Below the pieces are notes generated by a model. It saw nothing but the letters and a program-made list of their open reading frames with translations, was not told the DNA's origin and ran no database searches. The position numbers and the translations under genes are program-made. Of a DNA stretch of 64,000 bases, positions 54,765 to 63,464 are shown one piece after another. The stretch is from contig CAUZBP010000003.1 in assembly GCA_963578105.1 (NCBI GenBank), forward strand, positions 90,484-154,483, read 5' to 3'. Position 1 is the first letter of the stretch. Each line of letters begins with the position of its first letter. Source of the DNA: GCA-2718815 sp963578105 (GTDB lineage: Bacteria; Planctomycetota; Planctomycetia; Pirellulales; Pirellulaceae).

Positions 54765-55157
54765 ATGGCAAAATACGTCCTGCTGTGCGACGACGAAATC
54801 GACCTCCTGCTGCCCACAGAACATGCCTTGCAACGGGTTGGAGTTGATATCAAGTGCGCGGTCGACGGACAACAAGCCTGGGAACTGATACTAGAACACC
54901 CCCCAACAGTTCTCGTGACCGATTGGCAAATGCCAAAACTGAACGGAGTCGAACTGGTCAAGAGAATTCGTGGCCTGCAAGAAACCCGTCATCTTCCGGT
55001 CGTGATGATCACAGCAAAATATGCGGAACTCGTACAAGCCGCGGAAACGAGTCGCTTACAACTGGCTGCAATTATCGCCAAACCGTTCAGCCCTCGTGAA
55101 CTTAGTTTGTGCGTTGAACAAATCGTCGAAACCGGTGCAAACCAACCGACCTTCTAG
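54765..55157 (+). CDS. stand-alone response-regulator receiver protein
   Basis: A 130-residue CheY-like receiver domain with no output domain. The phosphorylation set is complete: CDDEIDLL (acidic pocket), VTDWQMPKLNG (phospho-acceptor Asp), MITAKY (switch Thr) and AAIIAKPFSPRE (invariant Lys). The start at 54765 has AGGGGCC upstream; the frame extends further to 54636 without family similarity. No histidine kinase is nearby, so its partner is unknown. Confidence 0.9.
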   Translation: MAKYVLLCDDEIDLLLPTEHALQRVGVDIKCAVDGQQAWELILEHPPTVLVTDWQMPKLNGVELVKRIRGLQETRHLPVVMITAKYAELVQAAETSRLQLAAIIAKPFSPRELSLCVEQIVETGANQPTF

Positions 55158-55284
55158 CCCCAGACCACGATGAGTTCACTTCGTCGAGGGTAGTTCACCT
55201 TGAGTCGGCACAGAAACAGAATCACCAGTTCCAGCATCCACATTGCTGGCATCAGGCTGTGGCACTTCCAGCAGGGAAGAAGAC

Positions 55285-55494
55285 CTATCGGGTAACGACG
55301 CCTGCGGCCAAAAGACGAGTACGCTTCGCACGCCGCTCAGCCCGCAACCGGGCCCGACGCTTGGTTTCGCTTGGTTTTTCATAGTATTCGCGACGGCGCA
55401 TCTCTTTTTTGATACCGCTGCGCTCCACTAATTTGCGGAAACGGCGAACCGCCTCCTGGATCGTCTCTCGATCTCGCACGAATAGCTTTACCAC
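55285..55494 (-). CDS. rpsU: 30S ribosomal protein S21
   Basis: A 69-residue basic protein with the S21 pattern: LFVRDRETIQEAVRRFRKLVERSG, then EMRRREYYEKPSETKRRARL (parts MRRREYYEKPSE). The start is a GTG at 55494 with a perfect AAGGAGG ribosome site 4 nt upstream, as expected for a strongly expressed ribosomal gene. It is a single-gene unit, convergent with the receiver-domain gene. Confidence 0.97.
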   Translation of the reverse strand: MVKLFVRDRETIQEAVRRFRKLVERSGIKKEMRRREYYEKPSETKRRARLRAERRAKRTRLLAAGVVTR

Positions 55495-56065
55495 TTTTCC
55501 TCCTTAATTTGATCTCTTTAATTTCACAGGTTGTGCGAGACGAAGACCAACACGACCCCCAGCAATTGCGAATTAACAAGTATAAATCAGTTTCGACCCT
55601 TAAGTCTAGTCGTGTACAGGCTGAACGAGACATAAATCTCCGGCTGAAGGGTGCCGCGTCACCTCTGACGACCTACCCAACGACCTTTCATCCCCCAAGC
55701 CACTAGAAAATCCCTCGCCGGAAAATCACGCCAAAGTCCTCCCCAGACGGGTCCGCGCGGACCTTGAATCCGCAGAGTCGAATCGATGAAGTCTCCTTAA
55801 TCGTTACAATCTGGCAGCCGGTCGCCTGCAATACCCCAAATTCGTGGTTGGCCACCTCAACTGAAGGCCCCTGTCAAGCCGATCCGAATGGATGAGAAGT
55901 TACTCATTGATAAACTCCAACCTGCTGGCCTTTGAAATTACTGAACGTTGAATTCGCGGCTCCTCTAGACGACCGATGGCCTTCTGACTACCGGCAAGCC
56001 CGAGAGAACCAGATGCGGTTCAGCGTGGTCCCTCCTTCACCCACCCCGGCGTCCGGTCCTATCCT
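55495..56065. other. 571-bp intergenic region, nothing clear
   Basis: This region is divergent between rpsU and the small gene at 56066. The rpsU leader lies in the left part (the minus strand has a TATACT element near 55580, but no good -35 partner). No other feature was seen. Confidence 0.4.
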
Positions 56066-56302
56066 ATGTACCCAAAGGTTGACCAAGCGAGTTTGCTGGA
56101 ACATCTTGAAACGCAGCAAAAGCATGTGATTCAAGGTCTGGACCAATTGAACACCCGTATCGAGGCAGCCATTCACGAGTGGTCGGTAACGGACGATCAC
56201 CGCCGGCCAGCGTCTCCCGGTAGGAGAATGTGCGATTCTGACCCCCGTCCGGCGAAGACATCGACGGGATCCTACTCACACCTGGTACAGTCCGGCGATT
56301 AA
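56066..56302 (+). CDS. small hypothetical protein
   Basis: A 78-residue protein opening at an ATG. The N-terminal half (LLEHLETQQKHVIQGLDQLNTRIEAAIHEW) is a clean amphipathic helix with heptad spacing, reminiscent of small planctomycete proteins of unknown role; the C-terminal half is low-complexity. No strong ribosome site is seen, so it may not be translated. Confidence 0.4.
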   Translation: MYPKVDQASLLEHLETQQKHVIQGLDQLNTRIEAAIHEWSVTDDHRRPASPGRRMCDSDPRPAKTSTGSYSHLVQSGD

Positions 56303-56465
56303 CTCCTCCGCGCAAAGGTCCTCTGTTCAAAGGCGAGTTTCCCCAGGTATTGCAGCAACAAGTTGCGAAAACGAGTTGACGGAGTGTGGTGTGTTCCTGG
56401 TATGATGCCTGATGGTGGAACAGCGTGCCCGTCACTTGGCTTCAACGCAGGAGGAGATTTCTGTG

Positions 56466-56963
56466 ATGCGTCATTCCGCGTACTGGGTTCCGGCCAACGT
56501 CCTGACTCTTTTATCAATCCTGGCTTGTTTCGGATGTGAACCGTCAAGCATCGAAACGGGAGAAAAACCTCATCAACACGTTGACCATGATGGCCACGAT
56601 CACGAAAACGGTCCTCACGGAGGACATCTGATCGAATTGGGTGTCGAAGAATACCATGCAGAATGGCTGCATGATGATGAGACAAACACTGTCACTGTCT
56701 ACATTCTGGATGCTGATGCCCGGAACGAATTCCCCATTGCGGCTGCTGAAATTTTCATCAATGTCAAGGTAAATGATCAGCCCAAGCAGTACAAGCTAAC
56801 AGCCCTCCACACCGAACAGGGAAAGTCGTCGCAATTCCAGCTTGTTGATGACAGCCTGATGGTCGCTTTAAAAGTCGGAGAGGGGGTTTCGGCTAGACTT
56901 CGGGTCGACATTAACGGAACGCCATTTTCAGCAAGCATCGAACACCATGCCCATCACCACTAA
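56466..56963 (+). CDS. His-rich lipoprotein
   Basis: A 165-residue lipoprotein: the signal LTLLSILACFGCEPS has a lipobox ending in Cys. Next comes a His-rich stretch (HQHVDHDGHDHENGPHGGHL), then a conserved-looking domain starting LIELGVEEYHAEWLHDD, and the protein ends EHHAHHH. The His clusters suggest divalent metal binding. The ATG at 56466 has GGAGGAG upstream; the earlier frame start at 56412 does not. Similar proteins with 'GPHGGHLIELG' occur in planctomycetes, often near metal efflux genes; none is here. Confidence 0.7.
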   Translation: MRHSAYWVPANVLTLLSILACFGCEPSSIETGEKPHQHVDHDGHDHENGPHGGHLIELGVEEYHAEWLHDDETNTVTVYILDADARNEFPIAAAEIFINVKVNDQPKQYKLTALHTEQGKSSQFQLVDDSLMVALKVGEGVSARLRVDINGTPFSASIEHHAHHH

Positions 56964-57108
56964 GTCGACACCGACCGGTTGTTTCTGACCAGCCCGTTTG
57001 AGTCCCGACAAACTCATCTCAAGGTCTGTCATTGCTTTCAGAAGAAGCTGAAGCCGAGTCCATCTGACTGACGAGCCGTTACAAATTCTCGACCGAACGC
57101 TGTTCTTC

Positions 57109-58419
57109 TCAACGCTGCGGGTTGAGTGTCTGGCGCATCGCCTGAAAGGCCGCTGCGTGAAACCGCTCCGGACCTTGCCAGAATCTCTGCAGGGACTCTT
57201 CACAGGAAAACAGGTACACCTGCTGACGATAGAACACTCCATGTTCACGGGTTCCGGGCACGAGTCTACCCTGTTCGATGTAAACCACTGAATCGTGACC
57301 CGAAAGCATGGGAGCGTAAAAGTCCGGATTCTCCATGAACCGCTGCTGCTCGGCCAGGCCGACAAAAAGGTACGTTCGTCCGCGATGAATCGCGCCCCAG
57401 CGCGGGTCCCCTAACTGCCACCGGCTCTGTTCTCCCAGGGTAACCGGACAGTGGCCGTCCAAACCAGTGGTTGGATTCGCGTGGATCCCCACTTCTTGCG
57501 CAACCGCAGGAGGAGTCAGCTGATGCAGGGGTGCACCACGCCCCCCATTTCCTAGAGTAACATTCTCCGTCGGTAGCTGTGGATTGTTACCGTACCGGTT
57601 TCCCGGTTGTACAGTCAGCTGCCGCTCTGGCGGCACATGTGAATTGGCAGCCGGGGCGTTCGACTGCATCACTGGTTGACGGCCGATCACTGGCTGCTGT
57701 TGATAGTCAGAATAACGCGGAGCCACCGTCGCTGAGGGTCGCGGAGCCACCGTCGCTGAGGGTGACCCACCGTATGAAAGTGGCCCGGAATTTTCTAGTT
57801 GGTAAGGCCGGAACGCAACCTGATCGGAATTGATGTGAGGGTCGGAATAACGACTCCCTTCCTGAGCCAGGGGATTCGTGGTGTTGCCTGCCGGCGAAAA
57901 TTGTGCCGAAGGGTTTTGTTGCCACGTCACCGGTGTCCGGTTCGTAGCTTCACGAATGATCGGCGGTTTGGAATTAGCCGCCAGCTTCGTAGACGGCGGC
58001 TGGTTGGCAGCTGCAATCTGTTGAAAATGTGCGACGAATGCCCGAGCCGTCATGGGGCTAGGACCGTGATGAAGTACCTGCCCGGTGGGAGAAATAACAA
58101 CATCTCCGGGGATCTGAAAGATTCCATACCGATGGGCCGTTCCTGGAGTTTGTTCCGCATTGATCTTCACTGGTACGTAGTCACGTGCGAGCGATTGTGA
58201 AACACTAGGATCGGAAAACACGGTGTGCTCAAGCCGCATGCACGGCGCGCAAGTTGGTGACCAGAAATGCAGCAATACCAGTTGATTATTCTGCGCGGCA
58301 ATCTGCTGAGCCATCTCCATGGTGGGCACCCACGCCACCCTGCCTGCCGAAAAAGCTTGACCCAAAAAAGTCAGTTGGAGCAACAATACTAATGCCAAAA
58401 CACGCTGTTGTGCTCGCAT
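57109..58419 (-). CDS. exported thioredoxin-fold protein with C-terminal YHS-like domains
   Basis: A 436-residue exported protein (signal RVLALVLLLQLTFLGQAFSA). Residues about 25-150 are a thioredoxin-like domain with active site FWSPTCAPCMRLE (CAPC). Then come about 190 residues of Pro/Gln/Asn-rich linker with an 8-residue tandem repeat PSATVAPR, encoded by a 24-bp DNA duplication (57716-57739, 57740-57763). The C-terminus has YHS-like units (GRTYLFVGLAEQQRFMENPD; VYLFSCEESLQRFWQGPERF) that typically bind metal or substrate. The ATG at 58419 has GAAGGTGAG upstream. A redox or metal-handling role in the envelope is inferred. Confidence 0.75.
   Translation of the reverse strand: MRAQQRVLALVLLLQLTFLGQAFSAGRVAWVPTMEMAQQIAAQNNQLVLLHFWSPTCAPCMRLEHTVFSDPSVSQSLARDYVPVKINAEQTPGTAHRYGIFQIPGDVVISPTGQVLHHGPSPMTARAFVAHFQQIAAANQPPSTKLAANSKPPIIREATNRTPVTWQQNPSAQFSPAGNTTNPLAQEGSRYSDPHINSDQVAFRPYQLENSGPLSYGGSPSATVAPRPSATVAPRYSDYQQQPVIGRQPVMQSNAPAANSHVPPERQLTVQPGNRYGNNPQLPTENVTLGNGGRGAPLHQLTPPAVAQEVGIHANPTTGLDGHCPVTLGEQSRWQLGDPRWGAIHRGRTYLFVGLAEQQRFMENPDFYAPMLSGHDSVVYIEQGRLVPGTREHGVFYRQQVYLFSCEESLQRFWQGPERFHAAAFQAMRQTLNPQR
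57716..57763 (-). repeat. 24-bp tandem duplication inside the thioredoxin-YHS gene
   Basis: Two perfect copies of a 24-bp unit, back to back, adding one PSATVAPR octapeptide to the linker. It keeps the reading frame. Confidence 0.9.
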
Positions 58420-59435
58420 GGGCCGCTCACCTTCTATTGAATTGAAACAACTGAACCGTAATCTCAACGACTGTCAGCCACCGTTCTGGTGCGACCGCAT
58501 CGGGCCAGCTCGACTGCCAGCTCTGTCACCGGTCGCAACAATCTGACCTCCCGCCAAACGTGGCGACACATTCCGTTATCGGACCGAACCCTGTGACTCC
58601 ACACAAAAAATGCGGGTTATGACGAAAATGCAGGCAGAGATTCGAAAGCTGCAGGCACCGATGGTGGCTAGGCAAGCGACAAACAACGGAATTTTTTTCA
58701 AAAATCTCCGCCAACCGTTATCCCAACCACGGTTGATCCTTGTTGAACCTGCAAGCAGGCTTCGTTATCTGCTGTTCGCAACTTCTCACTTTTTTCGCGC
58801 CTCAAAACTTTTTTAACTTTACAGCGGCGCAGTAGATTCAAGTAATAACCACCAGCGCGTTGCTGGTTTGAAACGCCATGTTTTTTCCGACGAACCGCAA
58901 TTCCGTGAAATTTCGCCCCAATTCTCAAGATTATGTTGATACATCGCTTGACACGGACGAATAGAAGATTAAGATGCCGATAGTTAAGCTTCTACCTGGT
59001 ACTTACGGCGCTGCTGGTCCAACACACTTGATGTCTTAGGGCCTCTTCTCGACCGATTTGAACAGCGGAACTAAATCTGCTTCTTTTGAGTTGGGAAGTT
59101 CACTGGCGCTTCTTAAGCGCAGCCGTGCTTTGTTACGGTGAGCTTGAGAAAAAGAGAACAACCTCCGCGTGATAGGATCTTGGTATTGAGATTCGAATGC
59201 GCCATTTCCCAGGTAGTTTATCTTCTGACAGTGGGTTTTCTATTTGGCGAACAATGGAAACGTCAAATGATAACTTGGATTGGTTATATCTACGAAACCG
59301 TTGTAGTCGGATTCAACCAGTTTCCGGCATAATGGTAGTCGCTCAAGCTCCAGGAGAGCTTAAAAAGGACATCAGATGCAGGCCATAACCACGCCTGTGT
59401 GTGCATGCGGCACTATTTCTTCGCTTAGGTGATTC
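58420..59435. other. 1016-bp divergent region including the long rho leader
   Basis: The left part is upstream of the thioredoxin-YHS gene; the right part contains a good promoter at 58948-58975 that implies a rho leader of about 450 nt. A hairpin AAGCTC-CAGGA-GAGCTT lies at 59345-59361. Short frames at 59138-59332 and 59197-59388 could be leader peptides but have no strong ribosome sites. No other gene was seen. Confidence 0.45.
58948..58975 (+). promoter_or_regulatory. sigma70-type promoter for rho
   Basis: TTGACA (58948-58953, perfect -35), a 16-bp spacer and TAAGAT (58970-58975, 4/6). Transcription would start near 58982, about 450 nt before the rho ATG. Confidence 0.5.
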
Positions 59436-60716
59436 ATGGCAAAAAAAACAAAAAGAAGAGGCTCAAACTCTCGAGGCGGGGGCCAAGGGCGTGGTTCCAA
59501 TGGACGCACACGCCGCCGTCGCCGGCCTGCCAACTCGTCGTTAGCCCCGACAGGAAAGACCGAATTCGAGGGTGACAACAACGGTGAAGCACTACCGCTG
59601 CAGCCGGGTTACGGCCTCTTGGAACTTCACCCCAACGGCTATGGTTTTTTGCGGAATCCGGAGAACAACTACGCGCGAGAACGCTCCGACCCTTTTGTTC
59701 CGGGAACCATGATTGAGCGTTACCAGCTGCGCCAAGGTGTGATGATCAGCGGAATGGTCCAGCAGGGACGCAGGCAGCAGGGCCCCCGTTTGCGTGAAAT
59801 TACGCATGTCGATGAAATTTCTCCGGAAAAATACTCGGAAGTTAATTCCTTTGAAGACCTGACTCCAATTAATCCTGAGCAATGGTTGAAATTGGAAACC
59901 AAATCCGGGCCTTTGACAACACGCATCATGGACCTGCTGACACCAATAGGCAAAGGTCAACGTGCTTTAATCGTTGCACCGCCGCGTACCGGAAAGACCA
60001 TTTTGCTGCAACACATCAGTACAGGGATTGCTGAAAACCACCCTGAATTGCACTTGATCATGTTACTGATCGACGAACGTCCCGAAGAAGTTACGGACAT
60101 GCGCCGACAGGTCAAAGGCGAGGTCGTGGCAAGCAGTTTAGATCAAGACATCGAAAGCCATGTTCGCATTTCGCAACTTATCGTCGACCGAGCTCGGCGA
60201 ATGGCCGAAATGGGCAAAGATGTGTTCTTATTGATGGATTCTATCACACGTTTGGCAAGAGCTTTCAACAAGTGGATTGGTAACACCGGACGTACGATGA
60301 GTGGCGGTGTGGACATTAAAGCCATGGACATACCTAAGAAGTTGTTCGCCACGGCGAGAGCCTTTGAAGAAGGTGGTTCACTGACGATTGTGGGTACGGC
60401 GCTGATCGACACCGGCAGTCGTATGGACGAGCTGATCTTTCAAGAGTTCAAGGGCACGGGAAACATGGAACTCGTGCTGGACCGCAAGCTGGCAGATCGT
60501 CGAGTCTGGCCTTCGCTCGACATCAACCAATCGGGAACCCGTCGAGAAGAACTATTACATCACCCCGATATCTTACATGCAGTGACCATGCTGCGGCGTA
60601 CCTTGACATCGATGCATCACGTCGAGGCCATGGAGCAACTCACGCGACAGCTGGGAAAATTCAAGACGAACGCCGAATTTATTCAGCTCATCGCTGGTGC
60701 TAATACGCTCGAATAA
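59436..60716 (+). CDS. rho: transcription termination factor Rho
   Basis: A 426-residue hexameric RNA helicase that ends transcription. After a basic, Gly/Arg-rich tail (GSNSRGGGQGRGSNGRTRRR) comes the RNA-binding cold-shock-like domain GYGLLELHPNGYGFLR. The ATPase core has GLIVAP-like ALIVAPPRTGKTILLQ (P-loop), LIMLLIDERPEEVTD, VFLLMDSITRLARAFN and GGSLTIVGTALIDTGS. It is intact and of usual length apart from the basic N-terminal extension. The gene has its own promoter and a long leader; tRNA-Ser follows about 115 bp downstream. Confidence 0.97.
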   Translation: MAKKTKRRGSNSRGGGQGRGSNGRTRRRRRPANSSLAPTGKTEFEGDNNGEALPLQPGYGLLELHPNGYGFLRNPENNYARERSDPFVPGTMIERYQLRQGVMISGMVQQGRRQQGPRLREITHVDEISPEKYSEVNSFEDLTPINPEQWLKLETKSGPLTTRIMDLLTPIGKGQRALIVAPPRTGKTILLQHISTGIAENHPELHLIMLLIDERPEEVTDMRRQVKGEVVASSLDQDIESHVRISQLIVDRARRMAEMGKDVFLLMDSITRLARAFNKWIGNTGRTMSGGVDIKAMDIPKKLFATARAFEEGGSLTIVGTALIDTGSRMDELIFQEFKGTGNMELVLDRKLADRRVWPSLDINQSGTRREELLHHPDILHAVTMLRRTLTSMHHVEAMEQLTRQLGKFKTNAEFIQLIAGANTLE

Positions 60717-60798
60717 GCCCAGAAGCAGGTCAATCTCTGCTGTCTGAAGAATGGAACACAAAGTTGACCCCCTGGATCGCGCCTTGGGTGTGCTAATG

Positions 60799-60817
60799 AC
60801 TTCCGGACGTCGGAAGT
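60799..60817 (+). terminator. hairpin between rho and tRNA-Ser
   Basis: ACTTCCG (60799-60805), loop GACGT, CGGAAGT (60811-60817): a 7-bp stem about 80 bp after the rho stop and 16 bp before the tRNA. No strong T-tract follows, so it may end rho mRNA or mark the tRNA 5' side. Confidence 0.45.
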
Positions 60818-60832
60818 AATACCAAAATCTTT

Positions 60833-60914
60833 GGAGGGTAAGCGAATGGCTAGCGGCCTCACTGGAAATGAGGTGCCGGGAAACCGGTTGTGGGTTCGAG
60901 TCCCATGCCCTCCG
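60833..60914 (+). tRNA. tRNA-Ser (GGA)
   Basis: An 82-nt class II tRNA. The acceptor GGAGGGT pairs with GCCCTCC (one T-G pair). The anticodon stem CCTCA/TGAGG holds loop CTGGAAA with anticodon GGA. The long variable arm GCCGG-GAAA-CCGGT is typical of Ser. The T-arm is GTGGG-TTCGAGT-CCCAT. The discriminator is G. CCA is not encoded. Confidence 0.95.
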
Positions 60915-61201
60915 CTTTATTTTTCCCTTGCTTTAAGAGCTTCGGCATCGCCTTCCCATCGAAGGCTGATCGCGAGGCAGCCTGTTGGTCTGTGTCGAGT
61001 TCAGTCTCCCGCTCGATGACCACCCGCGGTTGCCAACCTTGAGTGGAGCGGCCGATTGCAGGGTCAGGGCAACCATTCAACAGACAATCACTCCACCACC
61101 AGAGGCAGCCTGTGGCGTGGCTTGTGGAGACCTTCGGTCGGCAGTGATCGTCGGTCGGGAGATGGGTGAGCTACAGCGGGCTTGGGGAGGTGACGTGTCG
61201 G

Positions 61202-61621
61202 ATGAGTGAGACCAACGCAGCACTGCCAACGCCGATCCTGCTCTACGATGGTGTGTGTGGCCTGTGCCATCACATGGTAGGGCTGACAATTCGGCTTGAT
61301 CGTCATGGGCGGTTCCACTATGCGCCCCTCCAGGGGCAGACCGCGGAGACCTTGCGGCAACGGCACCCCGAGATCCCCGAGGCCACGGAGACCCTTGTGC
61401 TGGAGGACGCCGGCCGGATCTTCCTGCGTTCAGCAGCTTTGTTCCACGCTGCACGGCACCTGCCGTATCCCTGGCGTCTGGCCAGCTGGTTTCGCTGGCT
61501 GCCGGCGTTCCTGTGCGATCCTGCATACCGTCTGGTTGCTGCGACACGGTACCGGCTCTTCGGGCGTTACGACAGCTGCCGTCTACCGAACACGGAGGAG
61601 AAGGAACGGTTGCTTCCCTAG
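61202..61621 (+). CDS. DCC-family (DUF393) thiol-disulfide protein
   Basis: A 139-residue DUF393/DCC protein: the N-terminal strand-turn LLYDGVCGLCHHMVG carries the DxxCxxC signature, followed by FHYAPLQGQTAETLRQ and a C-terminal helical hydrophobic part (PWRLASWFRWLPAFLCDPAYR). Codon and base use differ: 61341-61400 has 43 G/C of 60, well above the flanking genes. It starts 288 bp downstream of tRNA-Ser, a common integration site, so recent acquisition is possible. No integrase or second boundary was found. The function of DCC proteins is thiol redox, not yet well defined. Confidence 0.8.
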   Translation: MSETNAALPTPILLYDGVCGLCHHMVGLTIRLDRHGRFHYAPLQGQTAETLRQRHPEIPEATETLVLEDAGRIFLRSAALFHAARHLPYPWRLASWFRWLPAFLCDPAYRLVAATRYRLFGRYDSCRLPNTEEKERLLP

Positions 61622-62062
61622 CTGAATCACGAAGGAGGTGACGACGACGTTTCCGGACGACTCCCTGAGCAGTGTGCCGTCCCAAGTTATCTGAAAGTCG
61701 AAACGGCAGAAGTTCGGTGTCTGCACGACGGGCCTTTGTAAACAACGGGCCACTGCAGATTTGAGACACCAAGCGTCGGCGGAGTCAAATCAGCCAAGAG
61801 TGGGGAGTTCTCTCCCAATCCACTCCCCTTACGACGCACACATTCTCACAGAACGGGTCAAAGCAATCGGTTGAACCCTACAGAAAGAATCGTGTCTCAG
61901 CTACAAGTCCCGATTGCCGTCTTTTCCGAACGGAAACACGAAAATAAAATAGTTTCCTTGCAAATCCGTATTCCAGAATCTAGATTAACTTTTTGACAAT
62001 CGCCACTTTTTCCATTTTGTACATTACGGTCGCGATGCCGACCTCTCGTCAGGAGAGACAGC
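61622..62062. other. 441-bp intergenic region, nothing clear
   Basis: This region lies between the DCC gene and the hydrolase. A perfect AAGGAGGTGA occurs just after the DCC stop (about 61634) but no start codon or frame follows. TTGACA at 61993-61998 is a possible -35 for the hydrolase without a clear -10. Confidence 0.4.
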
Positions 62063-62947
62063 TTGCCACAACAGAAAACGGCATACGATCCGGCGCAAAA
62101 ATACCCGGTAACCTCCTTCGATGTGGAATGCGACACGTCACAGAATGCCGTGATTCAGGCCCGTCTCTATCAACCACAGGGCAACGGCCCGTTCCCAGTA
62201 CTGATGGACTTTCACGGTGGAGCCTGGAGTGGTGGTGACCGCCAGCAGGGTCAATTGAGAGACAACGCGCTCGCAGAGAGTGGTTTGCTTGTCGTTGCTG
62301 TCGATCTCCGCACGAGCCCCAGGCACCATTACCCGGCACAGGTCGAGGATGCCAATTTAGCCATTCGCTGGGCCAAGACCCATGCCCATCTCTACCAGGG
62401 TGAGGCAAACTCCCTTGGCGCATTCGGTATCTCCAGCGGAGGCCACACCCTGATGCTGACAGTGATGCGCCCGGACGACGAGCAGTTTACATCCCTCTCC
62501 CTCCCCGCCAACACTTCGTCTAAGGCTTGTGTGCGCTACGCCATCGTGGAATCTGGTGTGCTTGATCCCTTACTCCGTTACCAGTATGCAAAATCCGTTG
62601 GGCGGAAGGACCTGGTCGAAAAAAGTGAAAACTATTTTGGCACGGAAACCGTTATGCAAGAGGGTAATCCGCAGGGCATCCTGGATCGCGGTGAAGCTGT
62701 CGAACTCCCTCCCGTCCTCTTGTTCCAGGGCACCGCCGATGCGAACATACCCGCGTCGATTCCCGAAAACTTCGTCAAATCCTATCGGGCCGCAGGTGGC
62801 AACATAGAATTCAAGCTTTTCGCCGATGCAGCACACGGATTCAGCCGGCTACCGGGTCAACACACGGAGGAAGCGATCTGCCTGATGAAAAATTTCATTT
62901 CCAGACAGCTTGCCAATAGCAATTGTGAAATTTCTGAGGCGCGATGA
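62063..62947 (+). CDS. alpha/beta-hydrolase (esterase/lipase-like)
   Basis: A 294-residue hydrolase of the HSL/BD-FAE type. The oxyanion loop is MDFHGGAWSGGD, the nucleophile elbow is GISSGGHTL (Gly-x-Ser-x-Gly), and the third-triad region is LFADAAHGFSRLPG with His. The Asp may be in GTADANIPAS. No signal peptide was seen, so it is likely cytoplasmic. The start is a TTG at 62063 with AGGAGAG 8 nt upstream. It is followed by a VOC gene about 107 bp on, same strand. Confidence 0.85.
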   Translation: MPQQKTAYDPAQKYPVTSFDVECDTSQNAVIQARLYQPQGNGPFPVLMDFHGGAWSGGDRQQGQLRDNALAESGLLVVAVDLRTSPRHHYPAQVEDANLAIRWAKTHAHLYQGEANSLGAFGISSGGHTLMLTVMRPDDEQFTSLSLPANTSSKACVRYAIVESGVLDPLLRYQYAKSVGRKDLVEKSENYFGTETVMQEGNPQGILDRGEAVELPPVLLFQGTADANIPASIPENFVKSYRAAGGNIEFKLFADAAHGFSRLPGQHTEEAICLMKNFISRQLANSNCEISEAR

Positions 62948-63053
62948 CCCTTGATCTTTTCAATACCGGGATCAAGCCTTTCGAAGCGGCCAGACACCAA
63001 CAAAATACTCCGAAACACGCGCGCTGCCTCTGAACCACTTGGAGAACAAATTC

Positions 63054-63464
63054 ATGGCCCAACTACGACACGTCGCCCTCTGGTGCCGCGACATGGAAAA
63101 ATCCCGGCGTTTTTACGAGGAAGTGATCGGCTGGGAATTTATCGGCTATCGACCGAGCAGGCGCGGACTCGACATGAGTGACGGCACCAATAACATCACC
63201 TTACTGGACTACGGAACTCAGGAACGTCCAACACTGGGCGAGGGACACGAGTACATTCATTTGGGTATTCTCGTTGACAATCTGGAGGATACCTGGAAGT
63301 GTCTGCATGCATGGGGTGCCAAATTCCCTTCGAAGACCGTCAAAGGTCGCTACGATGTCGACTCGAATGAAATCCCTGATCGCGCTTTCAAAGTATTCGA
63401 TCCTGACGGAAACATTCTCGATATTACCAGCGACAAAAAAGAATGGGTCGGAACTGCTGTTTAG
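63054..63464 (+). CDS. VOC (glyoxalase/dioxygenase-fold) protein
   Basis: A 136-residue vicinal-oxygen-chelate protein. It begins AQLRHVALWCRDMEKSRRFY (first beta-alpha-beta unit) and has EYIHLGILVDNLEDTWK and FKVFDPDGNILDIT in the second. His/Asp positions fit a metal site, but the substrate is unknown. The ATG at 63054 has GGAGA 9 nt upstream; the frame opens earlier at 63039. Its neighbours (alpha/beta hydrolase, creatininase-family gene) suggest a catabolic run. Confidence 0.85.
   Translation: MAQLRHVALWCRDMEKSRRFYEEVIGWEFIGYRPSRRGLDMSDGTNNITLLDYGTQERPTLGEGHEYIHLGILVDNLEDTWKCLHAWGAKFPSKTVKGRYDVDSNEIPDRAFKVFDPDGNILDITSDKKEWVGTAV

Noticed and set aside
55176..55382. A frame overlapping the rpsU end that could extend S21 after a frameshift (acidic tail ending QGELPSTK).
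   Set aside because: S21 has its usual length already, and no slippery site is seen at the stop.
61630..61645. A perfect AAGGAGGTGA just after the DCC gene.
   Set aside because: No start codon and no frame follow at a usable distance, so it is not counted as a ribosome site for a gene.
61077..61772. A 231-codon minus-strand frame over the DCC gene.
   Set aside because: A product of the high G+C content of that stretch; the DCC gene on the other strand has the CxxC family motif.
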